Positions 11,259-18,488 of a stretch of 64,000 bases of DNA are shown here, one piece after another. The stretch's first letter is position 1. Every line of letters begins with the position of its first letter. Below the pieces are notes generated by a model. That model was not told the origin of the DNA, did not search any database, and worked only from the letters and a program-made list of their open reading frames with translations. The translations under genes were made by a program, and so were the position numbers. Source of the stretch: Rhodococcoides kroppenstedtii (GTDB taxonomy: Bacteria > Actinomycetota > Actinomycetes > Mycobacteriales > Mycobacteriaceae); contig NZ_FOJN01000011.1 of NCBI RefSeq assembly GCF_900111805.1, positions 62,001 through 126,000 on the forward strand, given 5' to 3'.

Positions 11259-11996
11259 GTGGGGGTGGGTACAGCAGCGTTGTGGTTCGTCGATGCGGTG
11301 GATCCGAGTGCGATCCTGCGGCCGGGAGTCCGGTCGAGTCACGACGCCGCGGCGGCCGTCGCGCGACGCCTGCATCCCGGCCTCGAACCGGACCTGGTCG
11401 GCATGGCGCCGCTCACGGCGTTCGGGGTGGCGTCCGAGCCGGATCGGGTCCTGGTCGGGTGCTTTCCGGGAGTGACCGTGGTGTGCGCGGCGGAACCCGC
11501 CGCGGTGCGCCCGTCGACGGTGTCCGAGACGTGGCGCACGCTCTCCCCCGCCCGCACGGTGTACCTGGTGGCCTCCGAGCGCGAGCACGCCTGGGGTGCG
11601 TTCGCGCAATGGACCGACGGCACGCTGCGCCGGTCGTTCAGCGCGGGCCCGACGTACATCTTCGAGGACGAGGGCCTGCCGCAGCCATGGGAGCGTCCGT
11701 TCTGGTCCGGCGAGCACCCGCTGCGCTTCGACGGCGACTACCCGGATCCGCAGGCGCTGCCGTTCCACCCGCAGGAGTTCGCCGATGCGGCGGGCGCGCA
11801 GTGGCTCGGCGTCCGCATGATCGGTGGCGCGCAGGACGGCGACGTCGATCCGACGTCGGTTCTGTTGTGCGACTTCGTGATGCGTGATCCGGCCGCGCGG
11901 CCCGCACCGAACTCGGCGCCCGCGTCGTCGGGAACGCAGTCGACCACGGACGACCAGCCCCGCAAGCGCGGGCTGTTCCGACGGCTGGTGGGCTGA
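11259..11996 (+). CDS. DUF6928 family hypothetical protein
   Basis: A 245-aa soluble protein starting at a GTG with GAGGAAGG 8 nt upstream. It resembles the actinobacterial DUF6928 family: N-terminal TAALWFVDAVDP, a central WGAFAQWTDGTLRRSFS and the PFWSGEHP block, ending in a basic tail (KRGLFRRLVG). No catalytic motif is recognised and the function is unknown. It follows sepH by 38 bp in the same direction and could share its transcript. The stop lies 1 bp from the convergent methyltransferase gene. Confidence 0.7.
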   Translation: MGVGTAALWFVDAVDPSAILRPGVRSSHDAAAAVARRLHPGLEPDLVGMAPLTAFGVASEPDRVLVGCFPGVTVVCAAEPAAVRPSTVSETWRTLSPARTVYLVASEREHAWGAFAQWTDGTLRRSFSAGPTYIFEDEGLPQPWERPFWSGEHPLRFDGDYPDPQALPFHPQEFADAAGAQWLGVRMIGGAQDGDVDPTSVLLCDFVMRDPAARPAPNSAPASSGTQSTTDDQPRKRGLFRRLVG

Positions 11997-11997
11997 T

Positions 11998-12801
11998 CTA
12001 CCCCGTCCGCACGCGCTCGTAGAACGCCATCGCCGCGGCGGTCGCGACGTTGAGCGAATCGGTTCCCGGCGCCATGGGAATGCGGGCTCGAATGTCCGTG
12101 GCGCGCATGGCATGTTCGGTCAGGCCGGGTCCCTCCGCGCCGAGGAGGAGTGCCACCTTCTCGCCCGTCATCGCCTCCGCCAGCGGCACGGCCTCCGGGT
12201 TCGGCGTCAACGAGATCAACTGGAATCCGGCGTCACGCACCTGCCCCAGACCGCGCGGCCAGTCCGGCACGGTGGCGAACGGCACCCGCAGCACGTGGCC
12301 CATCGACACGCGAACGGACCTGCGATACAACGGATCAGCCGTCGCACCTCCGAACAGGACGGCGTCGGCGCCGAGACCCGCGGCGTTCCGGAACATCGAC
12401 CCGAGGTTCTCGTGGTCGTTGACTCCCTCGAGCACGGCGACCGTCCGCGCCCCGTCGAGCACGGCGGCCAGCTCCAGCGGCGGCGGGCGGTGCGCCGCGG
12501 CGAGCACGCCCCGATTCAAGTGGAAGCCGACGGCCTCGGCCATGATCTCGGCGGTGGTCCGGTAGAACGGCACGTCGACCCCGTCGAGGTCCTCCGCCAA
12601 CTCGGTCAGCCGCCGGTCCACCCCGAGCAGCGAGATCGGCTCGAAGCGGGACGCGAGGAGTCGCTGCACCACCAGCACCCCCTCGGCGATGACCAGGCCC
12701 TTGCCGCCGGGCAGATCCGGCCGGCGGTCCGAGGAGTTGAGATCCCGGAAGTCGTCGAGGCGGGGATCGGCGGGCGAGGTGATGTCGACGACGTGGACCA
12801 C
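11998..12801 (-). CDS. TrmH/SpoU family RNA 2'-O-methyltransferase
   Basis: A 267-aa SPOUT-fold RNA methyltransferase. A substrate-binding N-terminal domain is followed by the three SpoU motifs: motif 1 LEGVNDHENLGSMFRNA (about residues 118-134), motif 2 LLLGAEGPGL (about 215-224) and motif 3 RARIPMAPGTDSLNVATAAA (about 237-256), which form the SAM knot. Target RNA (tRNA or rRNA) is not determinable. The open frame extends far upstream, but the GTG at 12801 gives the family length and has GGGAGA before it. It corresponds to Rv0881 in the conserved block. Confidence 0.88.
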   Translation of the reverse strand: MVHVVDITSPADPRLDDFRDLNSSDRRPDLPGGKGLVIAEGVLVVQRLLASRFEPISLLGVDRRLTELAEDLDGVDVPFYRTTAEIMAEAVGFHLNRGVLAAAHRPPPLELAAVLDGARTVAVLEGVNDHENLGSMFRNAAGLGADAVLFGGATADPLYRRSVRVSMGHVLRVPFATVPDWPRGLGQVRDAGFQLISLTPNPEAVPLAEAMTGEKVALLLGAEGPGLTEHAMRATDIRARIPMAPGTDSLNVATAAAMAFYERVRTG

Positions 12802-12862
12802 GCAGGTGATTCTCCCACCGGACGATCCACCCGACGCACGCGCCCGATAGTGTTCCGTCTCG

Positions 12863-14077
12863 ATGACTACCGACGACACGATCACCCTCCGCCTGGCCAC
12901 CGAGGACGACTGGGACGCCATCGCGCTGCTCGATGCGCACGCCTTCGGCGAGCACCAGAACAGCGAGGACATGGCGGAGACCAAGCTCCTCACCGCGTCG
13001 TCGGAGATCTTCCTCGCCTGCGACGGCGATCTGCCGGTGGGCGTCACCATGCACTTCCCCATGGACGTCACGGTTCCGGGCGGCACCACGCTGCCCGCGA
13101 CGGGCGTGTCCTGGGTGTCGGTCGCGCCCACGCACCGTCGTCGCGGCATCCTGCGCCGGATGTTCACCGCGCAGCACGAGCGGTTCGAGGAGGCCGGCAA
13201 GCCGCTGTCGGTCCTCACCGCCAGCGAGGCCACCATCTACGAGCGGTTCGGCTACGGCCCGGCGACGCAGGGGGTCACGTACACGATCGACCGCCGGTTC
13301 GCCGCGTTCCGCCCGGACCTCCCGCCGCCCGTCGGCGCGCGTCTGGTGACCAGCGAGCAGGCCCGCGAGCTGCTCCCGGACATCCACCGGCGGTGGCAGC
13401 AGCGCACCCCCGGCGCCCAGCCGATGCCGCAGACCCGGTGGCAGCGCTTCTTCGCGGACCGGAAGAACGCCCGCGGCGGCTTCTCGAAGCTGTTCTTCGT
13501 CGTCCATCCCGACGGCTACGTGGCGTTCCGTCGCGGGTACCGGGTGGGGACGGCGGGAGCGCAGGACGCGCGCATCGTCGATTTCCGGGCCGTGACCGAC
13601 GAGGCCCGGTCGGCGCTGTGGCAGGTGCTGTGCGGCATCGACCTGGTGGAGACGTTCGAGGTGACCCTGCCGGTCGGCGATCCGCTGCTGACCCTGCTCA
13701 CCGATCGGCGGGTGCCGCAGGTCCAGTCGGTGAAGGACGGCCTCTGGGTTCGCCTCATGGACGTGCCGGCGGCCCTGTCCGCGCGGACGTACGCGGTGGA
13801 CACCGATCTCACGGTGGCGGTGGAGGATCCGTTCCTGAACGCGGGCGGGGTGTTCCGATTGGTCGTGCGCGACGGTCACGCCGACGTGGTGCGGACCGAC
13901 CGTGAACCGGACATCACCGTGTCCTCGTCGGTCCTGGGCAGCCTCTACCTCGGGGCGCATCGCGCGCGGCAGTTCGCCGCCGCGAACCGAGTGCAGGCCA
14001 CCAGCGAGCGGGCGCTGCACGAGTTCGATCTGACGTTCGGCACGCCCCGTCAGCCGGAGATCGGCTGGTTCTTCTGA
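12863..14077 (+). CDS. Eis-family GNAT acetyltransferase
   Basis: A 404-aa Eis-type N-acetyltransferase. The first GNAT domain carries the acetyl-CoA loop VSVAPTHRRRGILRRMF (about residues 90-106), a second GNAT-like domain spans the middle, and an SCP2-like domain ends in the aromatic C-terminus GWFF, whose terminal carboxylate acts as general base in characterised Eis proteins. Those enzymes acetylate aminoglycosides or protein lysines at several positions; the substrate here is unknown. A TAGTGT -10 (12848-12853) lies 9 nt before the ATG, suggesting a leaderless mRNA. The 3' end overlaps the convergent MFS gene by 28 bp. Confidence 0.87.
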   Translation: MTTDDTITLRLATEDDWDAIALLDAHAFGEHQNSEDMAETKLLTASSEIFLACDGDLPVGVTMHFPMDVTVPGGTTLPATGVSWVSVAPTHRRRGILRRMFTAQHERFEEAGKPLSVLTASEATIYERFGYGPATQGVTYTIDRRFAAFRPDLPPPVGARLVTSEQARELLPDIHRRWQQRTPGAQPMPQTRWQRFFADRKNARGGFSKLFFVVHPDGYVAFRRGYRVGTAGAQDARIVDFRAVTDEARSALWQVLCGIDLVETFEVTLPVGDPLLTLLTDRRVPQVQSVKDGLWVRLMDVPAALSARTYAVDTDLTVAVEDPFLNAGGVFRLVVRDGHADVVRTDREPDITVSSSVLGSLYLGAHRARQFAAANRVQATSERALHEFDLTFGTPRQPEIGWFF

Positions 14078-15369
14078 TCCGGTACGGCCACTCCAGCCGA
14101 GTCCGCTGACGTCGCGCGCGGCCCGCGGGTGACGACGACGGCCGCCACGGTTCCGGCGACGACGGAGACGATGCCGCCGAGGACCAGCGGTGCGCGCGGG
14201 TCGAGGACGTCCGCGGCCCAACCGAGGATGAGACTGCCGATCGGGGTGCCGCCGAGGAAGCACAGCATGTAGATGCCCATGACCCGCCCCCGCATGTCCG
14301 ACGGGACGGTGGCCTGCAGGATGTTCATGGCCACGGTGGAGAACGTGAGCTGGACCAACCCGGCCGGAATCAGCAGGACCGCCACCGCCCAGAACGCGGG
14401 AGCCAACCCCGCCGCCGTCTCGAAGACCCCGAACACGATCGCGGACGTGACGAACAGCCGCAGCCCGGGCGTGCCGCGTCGCCGGGCGGCGAGGGTGGCG
14501 CCGATGAGCGTGCCGACGGCGAGCACCGTCGAGAGCAGCCCGTAGGCGTCGGCGCCGCGGCCGAAGGTGTTACGCGTGATCACCGACAGCGCGAGGGGGA
14601 AATTGATGCCGAAGGTCGACACGACGGACACGGTCGCGAGCACCACACAGAGATCGCGCCGGCTCGCGACGTAGCGGAACCCTTCGCGCACCTGCCCGGA
14701 CTGTCGGGGCGCGCGGTCGACGCGGAAGAGTTCGTCGGTCCGCATCGCCGCCAGACCGGCGAAGACGGCGGCGAAGGACACCGCGTTGGCCAGGAAGACC
14801 CACCCGGTGCCGACGGCGGTGATGGCGACGCCGGCGATGGCGGGACCGACTATGCGGGCGAGATTGAACGTCATCGAGTTCAGACCGATGGCGTTCGGCA
14901 GTCGGTCCGGTCCGACCATCTCGATGGTGAACGACTGCCGCACCGGGGCGTCGACGGCGGACGAGCATCCGAGCAGCAGGGCCAGCACGTAGACGTGCCA
15001 GAGTTCGACGACGCCGCCGACGTCGAGCAGGCCCAGCACCAGACCGAACACGGCGGCGGTGGCCTGGGTGCCCATGAGCAGCCGACGCTTGTCGTAGCGG
15101 TCGGCCAGCACGCCGCCCCACACGGAGAGCACCAGGGTGGGGCCGAACTGCAGTGCCATCACGATGCCGACGGCGACGGCGTTGCCGTCGGACAGCGTCA
15201 GGACCAACCAGTCCTGGGCGATGCGCTGCATCCATGTCCCGACGAGCGAGACGATCTGTCCCGACGCCCACAGGCGGTAGTTCCGGGTGTGCAACGCGTC
15301 GAAGAGCGACGGGCGATCGGTGGTCCCCGACGATCCCCGCCGAAGCCGGAGTCGAGGAGATCGTTGCAC
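14050..15369 (-). CDS. MFS transporter (DHA3-type) downstream of MarR
   Basis: A 439-aa major facilitator with about 12 helices; loop motif GGVLADRYDKRRLL follows helix 2, and the N-terminus RNYRLWASGQIVSLVG is typical of the DHA3/enterobactin-exporter group. Likely a drug exporter. A TAATAT -10 (minus strand, 15377-15382) ends 7 nt before the GTG at 15369, so a leaderless secondary transcript is plausible; the marR gene ends 10 bp upstream, so the two also form an operon and MarR is the likely regulator. The C-terminal codons overlap the eis-like gene. Confidence 0.85.
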   Translation of the reverse strand: MQRSPRLRLRRGSSGTTDRPSLFDALHTRNYRLWASGQIVSLVGTWMQRIAQDWLVLTLSDGNAVAVGIVMALQFGPTLVLSVWGGVLADRYDKRRLLMGTQATAAVFGLVLGLLDVGGVVELWHVYVLALLLGCSSAVDAPVRQSFTIEMVGPDRLPNAIGLNSMTFNLARIVGPAIAGVAITAVGTGWVFLANAVSFAAVFAGLAAMRTDELFRVDRAPRQSGQVREGFRYVASRRDLCVVLATVSVVSTFGINFPLALSVITRNTFGRGADAYGLLSTVLAVGTLIGATLAARRRGTPGLRLFVTSAIVFGVFETAAGLAPAFWAVAVLLIPAGLVQLTFSTVAMNILQATVPSDMRGRVMGIYMLCFLGGTPIGSLILGWAADVLDPRAPLVLGGIVSVVAGTVAAVVVTRGPRATSADSAGVAVPDQKNQPISG

Positions 15370-15379
15370 TCCCTAAATA

Positions 15380-15808
15380 TTACTCCGACTCGTTGACGAT
15401 GGCCGACATGATGTCGACCGTCCGTCGCACCGCCGCGAGCTGCTCGGCGTCGAGTCCGCGCAGTTGCTCGGTGAGCCACGCCTCGCGCGCGTTGACCTCG
15501 TCCTCGATGACCTGCCGACCGGCATCGGACAGGGACACGATGATCTGCCGACCGTCGGTGGGATGCGGAATGCGGTCGACCAGCCCCAGCTCCCCCAGCG
15601 AGGCCACCACCCGCGTCATCGACGGCGGCTGCACCCGTTCCTTCGCCGCGAGCGTGCCGGGCGTCATCGCCCCTTCCCGCGCGAGCGTGGCGAGCGCGGA
15701 CAGCTGCGTCAGGGTCACCTGACTGGTGCGACGGCCCCGCAGGTGACGCGTCAGGCGCACCACGGCCAGGGAGAGGTCGCCGGCCAGTTGGCGCAGTTCC
15801 TGAGGCAT
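15380..15808 (-). CDS. MarR family transcriptional regulator
   Basis: A 142-aa winged-helix repressor. DNA-recognition region MTPGTLAAKERVQPPSMTRVVASL is followed by the wing IPHPTDGRQIIVSLSDAGR, both classical MarR features. The ATG at 15808 lies 5 nt after a TATTCT -10 on the minus strand (15814-15819), consistent with leaderless transcription; an upstream in-frame Met would overlap this promoter. It is 10 bp upstream of a multidrug-type MFS gene, the usual arrangement for ligand-relieved efflux control, and matches Rv0880 in the conserved block. Confidence 0.87.
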   Translation of the reverse strand: MPQELRQLAGDLSLAVVRLTRHLRGRRTSQVTLTQLSALATLAREGAMTPGTLAAKERVQPPSMTRVVASLGELGLVDRIPHPTDGRQIIVSLSDAGRQVIEDEVNAREAWLTEQLRGLDAEQLAAVRRTVDIMSAIVNESE

Positions 15809-15830
15809 CGCAACAGAATAGCGGGACGAC

Positions 15831-17285
15831 TCAGGCCAGGGCGTCACGGATCGGGCCGACGGCGAAGTACAGCGCGAACAGGACGGCGACGATCGCCATC
15901 AGCGGGTGCACCGAGCGGATCTTCCCGCGCCCGATCGCCAGCACCACCCAGGTGACGAAGCCGACGCCGATGCCGTTGGCGATGGAGTACGTGAACGGCA
16001 TGACGACGATCGTGAGGAACGCGGGCAGCGCGATGTGGAACTTCGAGAAGTCGATGTCGGCGACCTGGCCGATCATCAGCGCGCCCACCACGACCAGCGC
16101 GGGCGCGGCCGCCTCGATCGGCACCACCGAGTAGAGCGGGGTGAGGAACATCGCCGCCAGGAAGAGCACGCCGGTGATTACGTTGGCCAGTCCCGTGCGC
16201 GCCCCCTCCGCGATGCCCGACGCCGACTCGACGAAGACCGTGTTCGACGACGCCGACCCCGCGCCGCCCGCGACGGCGCCGACACCCTCGACGACGAGGG
16301 CCTTGCCGACGCCCGGCAGCGTGCCGTCCTTGTCGGTCAGCCCCGCTTCCTTGCCGAGTCCGGTCATCGTCCCCATGGCGTCGAAGAAGTTGGCGAGCAC
16401 CAGCGTGAACACCAGCAGGCTGGCGGCCAGCACCCCGATGCGCGTGAACGCGCCGAGCAGGTCGACGTCGCCGACCAGCGACAGATCCGGCAGATCGATC
16501 ACCACGTCCGGCAGCTGCGGCACGCTGAGGTTCCATCCCTTGGGGTTGACCCCCGCCGACGCGCCGGTGTCGGTGACGGCCTCGACGATCGCGGCGACGA
16601 CGGTGGTGACGACGATGCCGATCAGCAGACCGCCCCGCACCCTGCGCGCCACCAGGATTCCCATGAGCAGCAGTCCGAAGACGAACGTCACCGTCGGCCA
16701 CGACGCGATGGACCCGTCGATACCGAGCCCCACCGGCACGGTGGTCCCGGCGGCGTCGGGAATGCGGCGGACGAAGCCCGCGTCGACCAGACCGATGAGG
16801 GCGATGAAGGCGCCGATGCCGGCGGCGATGGCCGCTTTGAGTTCGCGGGGAATCGCCTCGAAGACCGCCGTACGGAACCCGGTGAGGGCCAGGATCACGA
16901 TGATGATGCCGTCGATCACCACCAGGCCCATCGCCTCCGGCCACGTCACCTGCGGCGCGATGGTGACGGCCAGCAAGGTGTTGATGCCCAGACCGGCGGC
17001 GATGGCGAACGGGTAATTGGCGACGACGCCGAACAGGATGCTCATGACGCCGGCGACCAACGCCGTCACCGCTGCGACCTGCGGCACCGGAAGAATGTTG
17101 CCCAGAACGTCGGTCTTCGCCGCGGCGTCGTCGGCGGAGAAGCTGCCGAGGATCAGCGGATTGAGCACCACGATGTAGGCCATGGCCACGAACGTGACGA
17201 CGCCACCGCGGATCTCCGCCGAGAGCGACGATCCTCGATCGGTGATCTTGAAATACGAATCGACGAAGGAGGTCGCTCGAGACAT
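15831..17285 (-). CDS. NCS2/AzgA-type adenine/guanine/hypoxanthine permease
   Basis: A 484-aa purine permease with about 13-14 membrane helices. AzgA-group features include the N-terminal SFVDSYFKITDRGSSLSAEI, TFVAMAYIVVLNPLIL, YPFAIAAGLGINT and the long NCS2 motif region FFDAMGTMTGLGKEAG with following SASSNTVFVESASGIAEGART. It imports purine bases by proton symport in characterised relatives. The ATG lies 7 nt after a TACTCT -10 (minus, 17293-17298), so it is probably leaderless, and it is back-to-back with the DUF2530 gene across 35 bp. No purine riboswitch is visible. Confidence 0.9.
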   Translation of the reverse strand: MSRATSFVDSYFKITDRGSSLSAEIRGGVVTFVAMAYIVVLNPLILGSFSADDAAAKTDVLGNILPVPQVAAVTALVAGVMSILFGVVANYPFAIAAGLGINTLLAVTIAPQVTWPEAMGLVVIDGIIIVILALTGFRTAVFEAIPRELKAAIAAGIGAFIALIGLVDAGFVRRIPDAAGTTVPVGLGIDGSIASWPTVTFVFGLLLMGILVARRVRGGLLIGIVVTTVVAAIVEAVTDTGASAGVNPKGWNLSVPQLPDVVIDLPDLSLVGDVDLLGAFTRIGVLAASLLVFTLVLANFFDAMGTMTGLGKEAGLTDKDGTLPGVGKALVVEGVGAVAGGAGSASSNTVFVESASGIAEGARTGLANVITGVLFLAAMFLTPLYSVVPIEAAAPALVVVGALMIGQVADIDFSKFHIALPAFLTIVVMPFTYSIANGIGVGFVTWVVLAIGRGKIRSVHPLMAIVAVLFALYFAVGPIRDALA

Positions 17286-17320
17286 GGAGAGCAGAGTAGG
17301 GCACGAGTAGCGTTGCCGCC
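17286..17320. promoter_or_regulatory. Compact divergent leaderless promoters
   Basis: Only 35 bp separate the two start codons. The leftward -10 is TACTCT (17298-17293) and the rightward -10 is TAGCGT (17308-17313), each ending 7 nt before its start codon. Any -35 contacts must lie over the opposing -10 or start codon, so simultaneous firing should be mutually restrictive. Confidence 0.55.
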
Positions 17321-17584
17321 GTGTCGGTACCAGGTGACGGCCTCACTCCTCCGCCCGCGATGCCCGCCCGGTGGACGGACCCGGCGCCGGTGATCGGTGG
17401 GGGCACCGTGGCCTTCGCCGCCGCGGCCGTCGCGGCCACCGTCGCCGAGTGGTCGATCGCGCCCACCGCGTGGGCGGGAACGGCGTTGGGCGCGCTGGGT
17501 TTCGGGCTGTTCGCTCTGCAGCGCCGGGCGGCTCGCCACGGCCGTCGGACCGCGCAGAAGGGGCTCGTTCCCCCGCCGGTGTGA
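17321..17584 (+). CDS. DUF2530 small membrane protein
   Basis: An 87-aa protein with two predicted membrane helices (GGTVAFAAAAVAATVAEWSI and TALGALGFGLFALQRRAA) and a basic cytoplasmic tail, matching the actinobacterial DUF2530 family. A TAGCGT -10 (17308-17313) lies 7 nt before the GTG, so it is probably leaderless. It is divergent from the purine permease. Function unknown. Confidence 0.7.
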   Translation: MSVPGDGLTPPPAMPARWTDPAPVIGGGTVAFAAAAVAATVAEWSIAPTAWAGTALGALGFGLFALQRRAARHGRRTAQKGLVPPPV

Positions 17585-17746
17585 CCGGCCTCATGTGATC
17601 GGCGGCACGGCGAAATGCCCTCTGACGTGCGCAAACTCACCCCTGTGCGCCTTGAGTAACCTGCCGGAAACATCGAGAATGGTTATGTCAGTTCGGGAAC
17701 CGGACAGGCACCGTCACACACGAAATCAACCATGAGGTCAGCAGAA

Positions 17747-17878
17747 GTGAAGTACATCGACACGTTCCTCAACCGCCGCCGCCACGTTCGCGCGCTCCGC
17801 GATCTCTACGCGCGCGCCAATTCCGTCGGCAGCCCCTCGATGCGGGACGAGCTCCTCGTCATCGCACAGCGCCGCTGA
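17747..17878 (+). CDS. Short hypothetical ORF (43 aa, basic/helical)
   Basis: A short ORF with a GTG start preceded by GAGG at 9-nt spacing; an in-frame ATG at 17732 would give 48 aa but has no ribosome site. The peptide begins KYIDTFLNRRRHVRALRDLY and ends SMRDELLVIAQRR: amphipathic, Arg-rich and high in GC3, so it looks coding, yet I do not recognise a named family. A TAACCT at 17657-17662 is a possible -10. The stop codon lies inside the first unit of a 24-bp tandem repeat. Confidence 0.45.
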   Translation: MKYIDTFLNRRRHVRALRDLYARANSVGSPSMRDELLVIAQRR

Positions 17879-17926
17879 CGCTCTGTGTCACTGCGTCGCT
17901 GACGCCCTATGTCACAGCGCCGCTGA
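17873..17926. repeat. 24-bp tandem repeat (2.25 units)
   Basis: Units at 17873-17896 and 17897-17920 both begin CGCTGACGC and differ at about five positions; a third partial CGCTGA follows at 17921. The array joins the end of the 43-aa ORF to the stop codon of the convergent PAP2 gene (17907), so it shapes both 3' ends. Confidence 0.7.
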
Positions 17927-18488
17927 GCGACGCACGAAGGGCGAGAGTCCCCCACAGCGCCCCGAGCGCCCACCCGGCCAGCACGTCCGTGCACCAGTGG
18001 GCGCCGAGGTAGAGGCGCGAGAATCCGATGAGCAGCGTTGCCGCCGTGAGAACGGCGGCCGCTGCTCTTCCTCGTTTCCGGGCCCGGTCACCGGGTGACC
18101 CGACCGACCGGCGACCGAGAAGACCGCGACCGATCAGCACGATCGCGACCGCGGCCACCATCGCCGACATCATCGCGTGCCCGGACGGGAACGACCAGGT
18201 CGACAGGTCCACGAGACGTTCCGGAGTCGGAGGCCGAGTCCGGCGCACCGCGTACTTGATCCCGTTCATCAGGCCCCAGCCGAGCAGCATCACCGCCAGG
18301 GTGGCCAGAGCCGCCCGGCGATCCCCCCGCCGCCACACGATCGCCGCGAGGATCATAGTGAGGACGGCGACGCCCACGGTGTTGCCGACCGTGGTGACGA
18401 CGGTCATCACGTCGGTCACCCACGGCGTGCGGTGGTCGACCATCCACGTCAGGACCGCCGTGTCGAGTTCGTTCGTGCCGTCGATCAT
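17907..18488 (-). CDS. PAP2 superfamily phosphatase (membrane)
   Basis: A 193-aa membrane phosphatase of the PAP2/BcrC type with about five helices. The tripartite active-site signature is intact: KYAVRRTRPP (about residues 79-88), PSGHAMMSAM (about 101-110) and SRLYLGAHWCTDVLAG (about 157-172). Likely substrates are lipid phosphates such as undecaprenyl pyrophosphate or phosphatidic acid. The ATG overlaps the stop of the large ATPase gene (ATGA), so it is the last gene of the DUF3027-ATPase-PAP2 operon. Confidence 0.88.
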   Translation of the reverse strand: MIDGTNELDTAVLTWMVDHRTPWVTDVMTVVTTVGNTVGVAVLTMILAAIVWRRGDRRAALATLAVMLLGWGLMNGIKYAVRRTRPPTPERLVDLSTWSFPSGHAMMSAMVAAVAIVLIGRGLLGRRSVGSPGDRARKRGRAAAAVLTAATLLIGFSRLYLGAHWCTDVLAGWALGALWGTLALRASLSGAVT

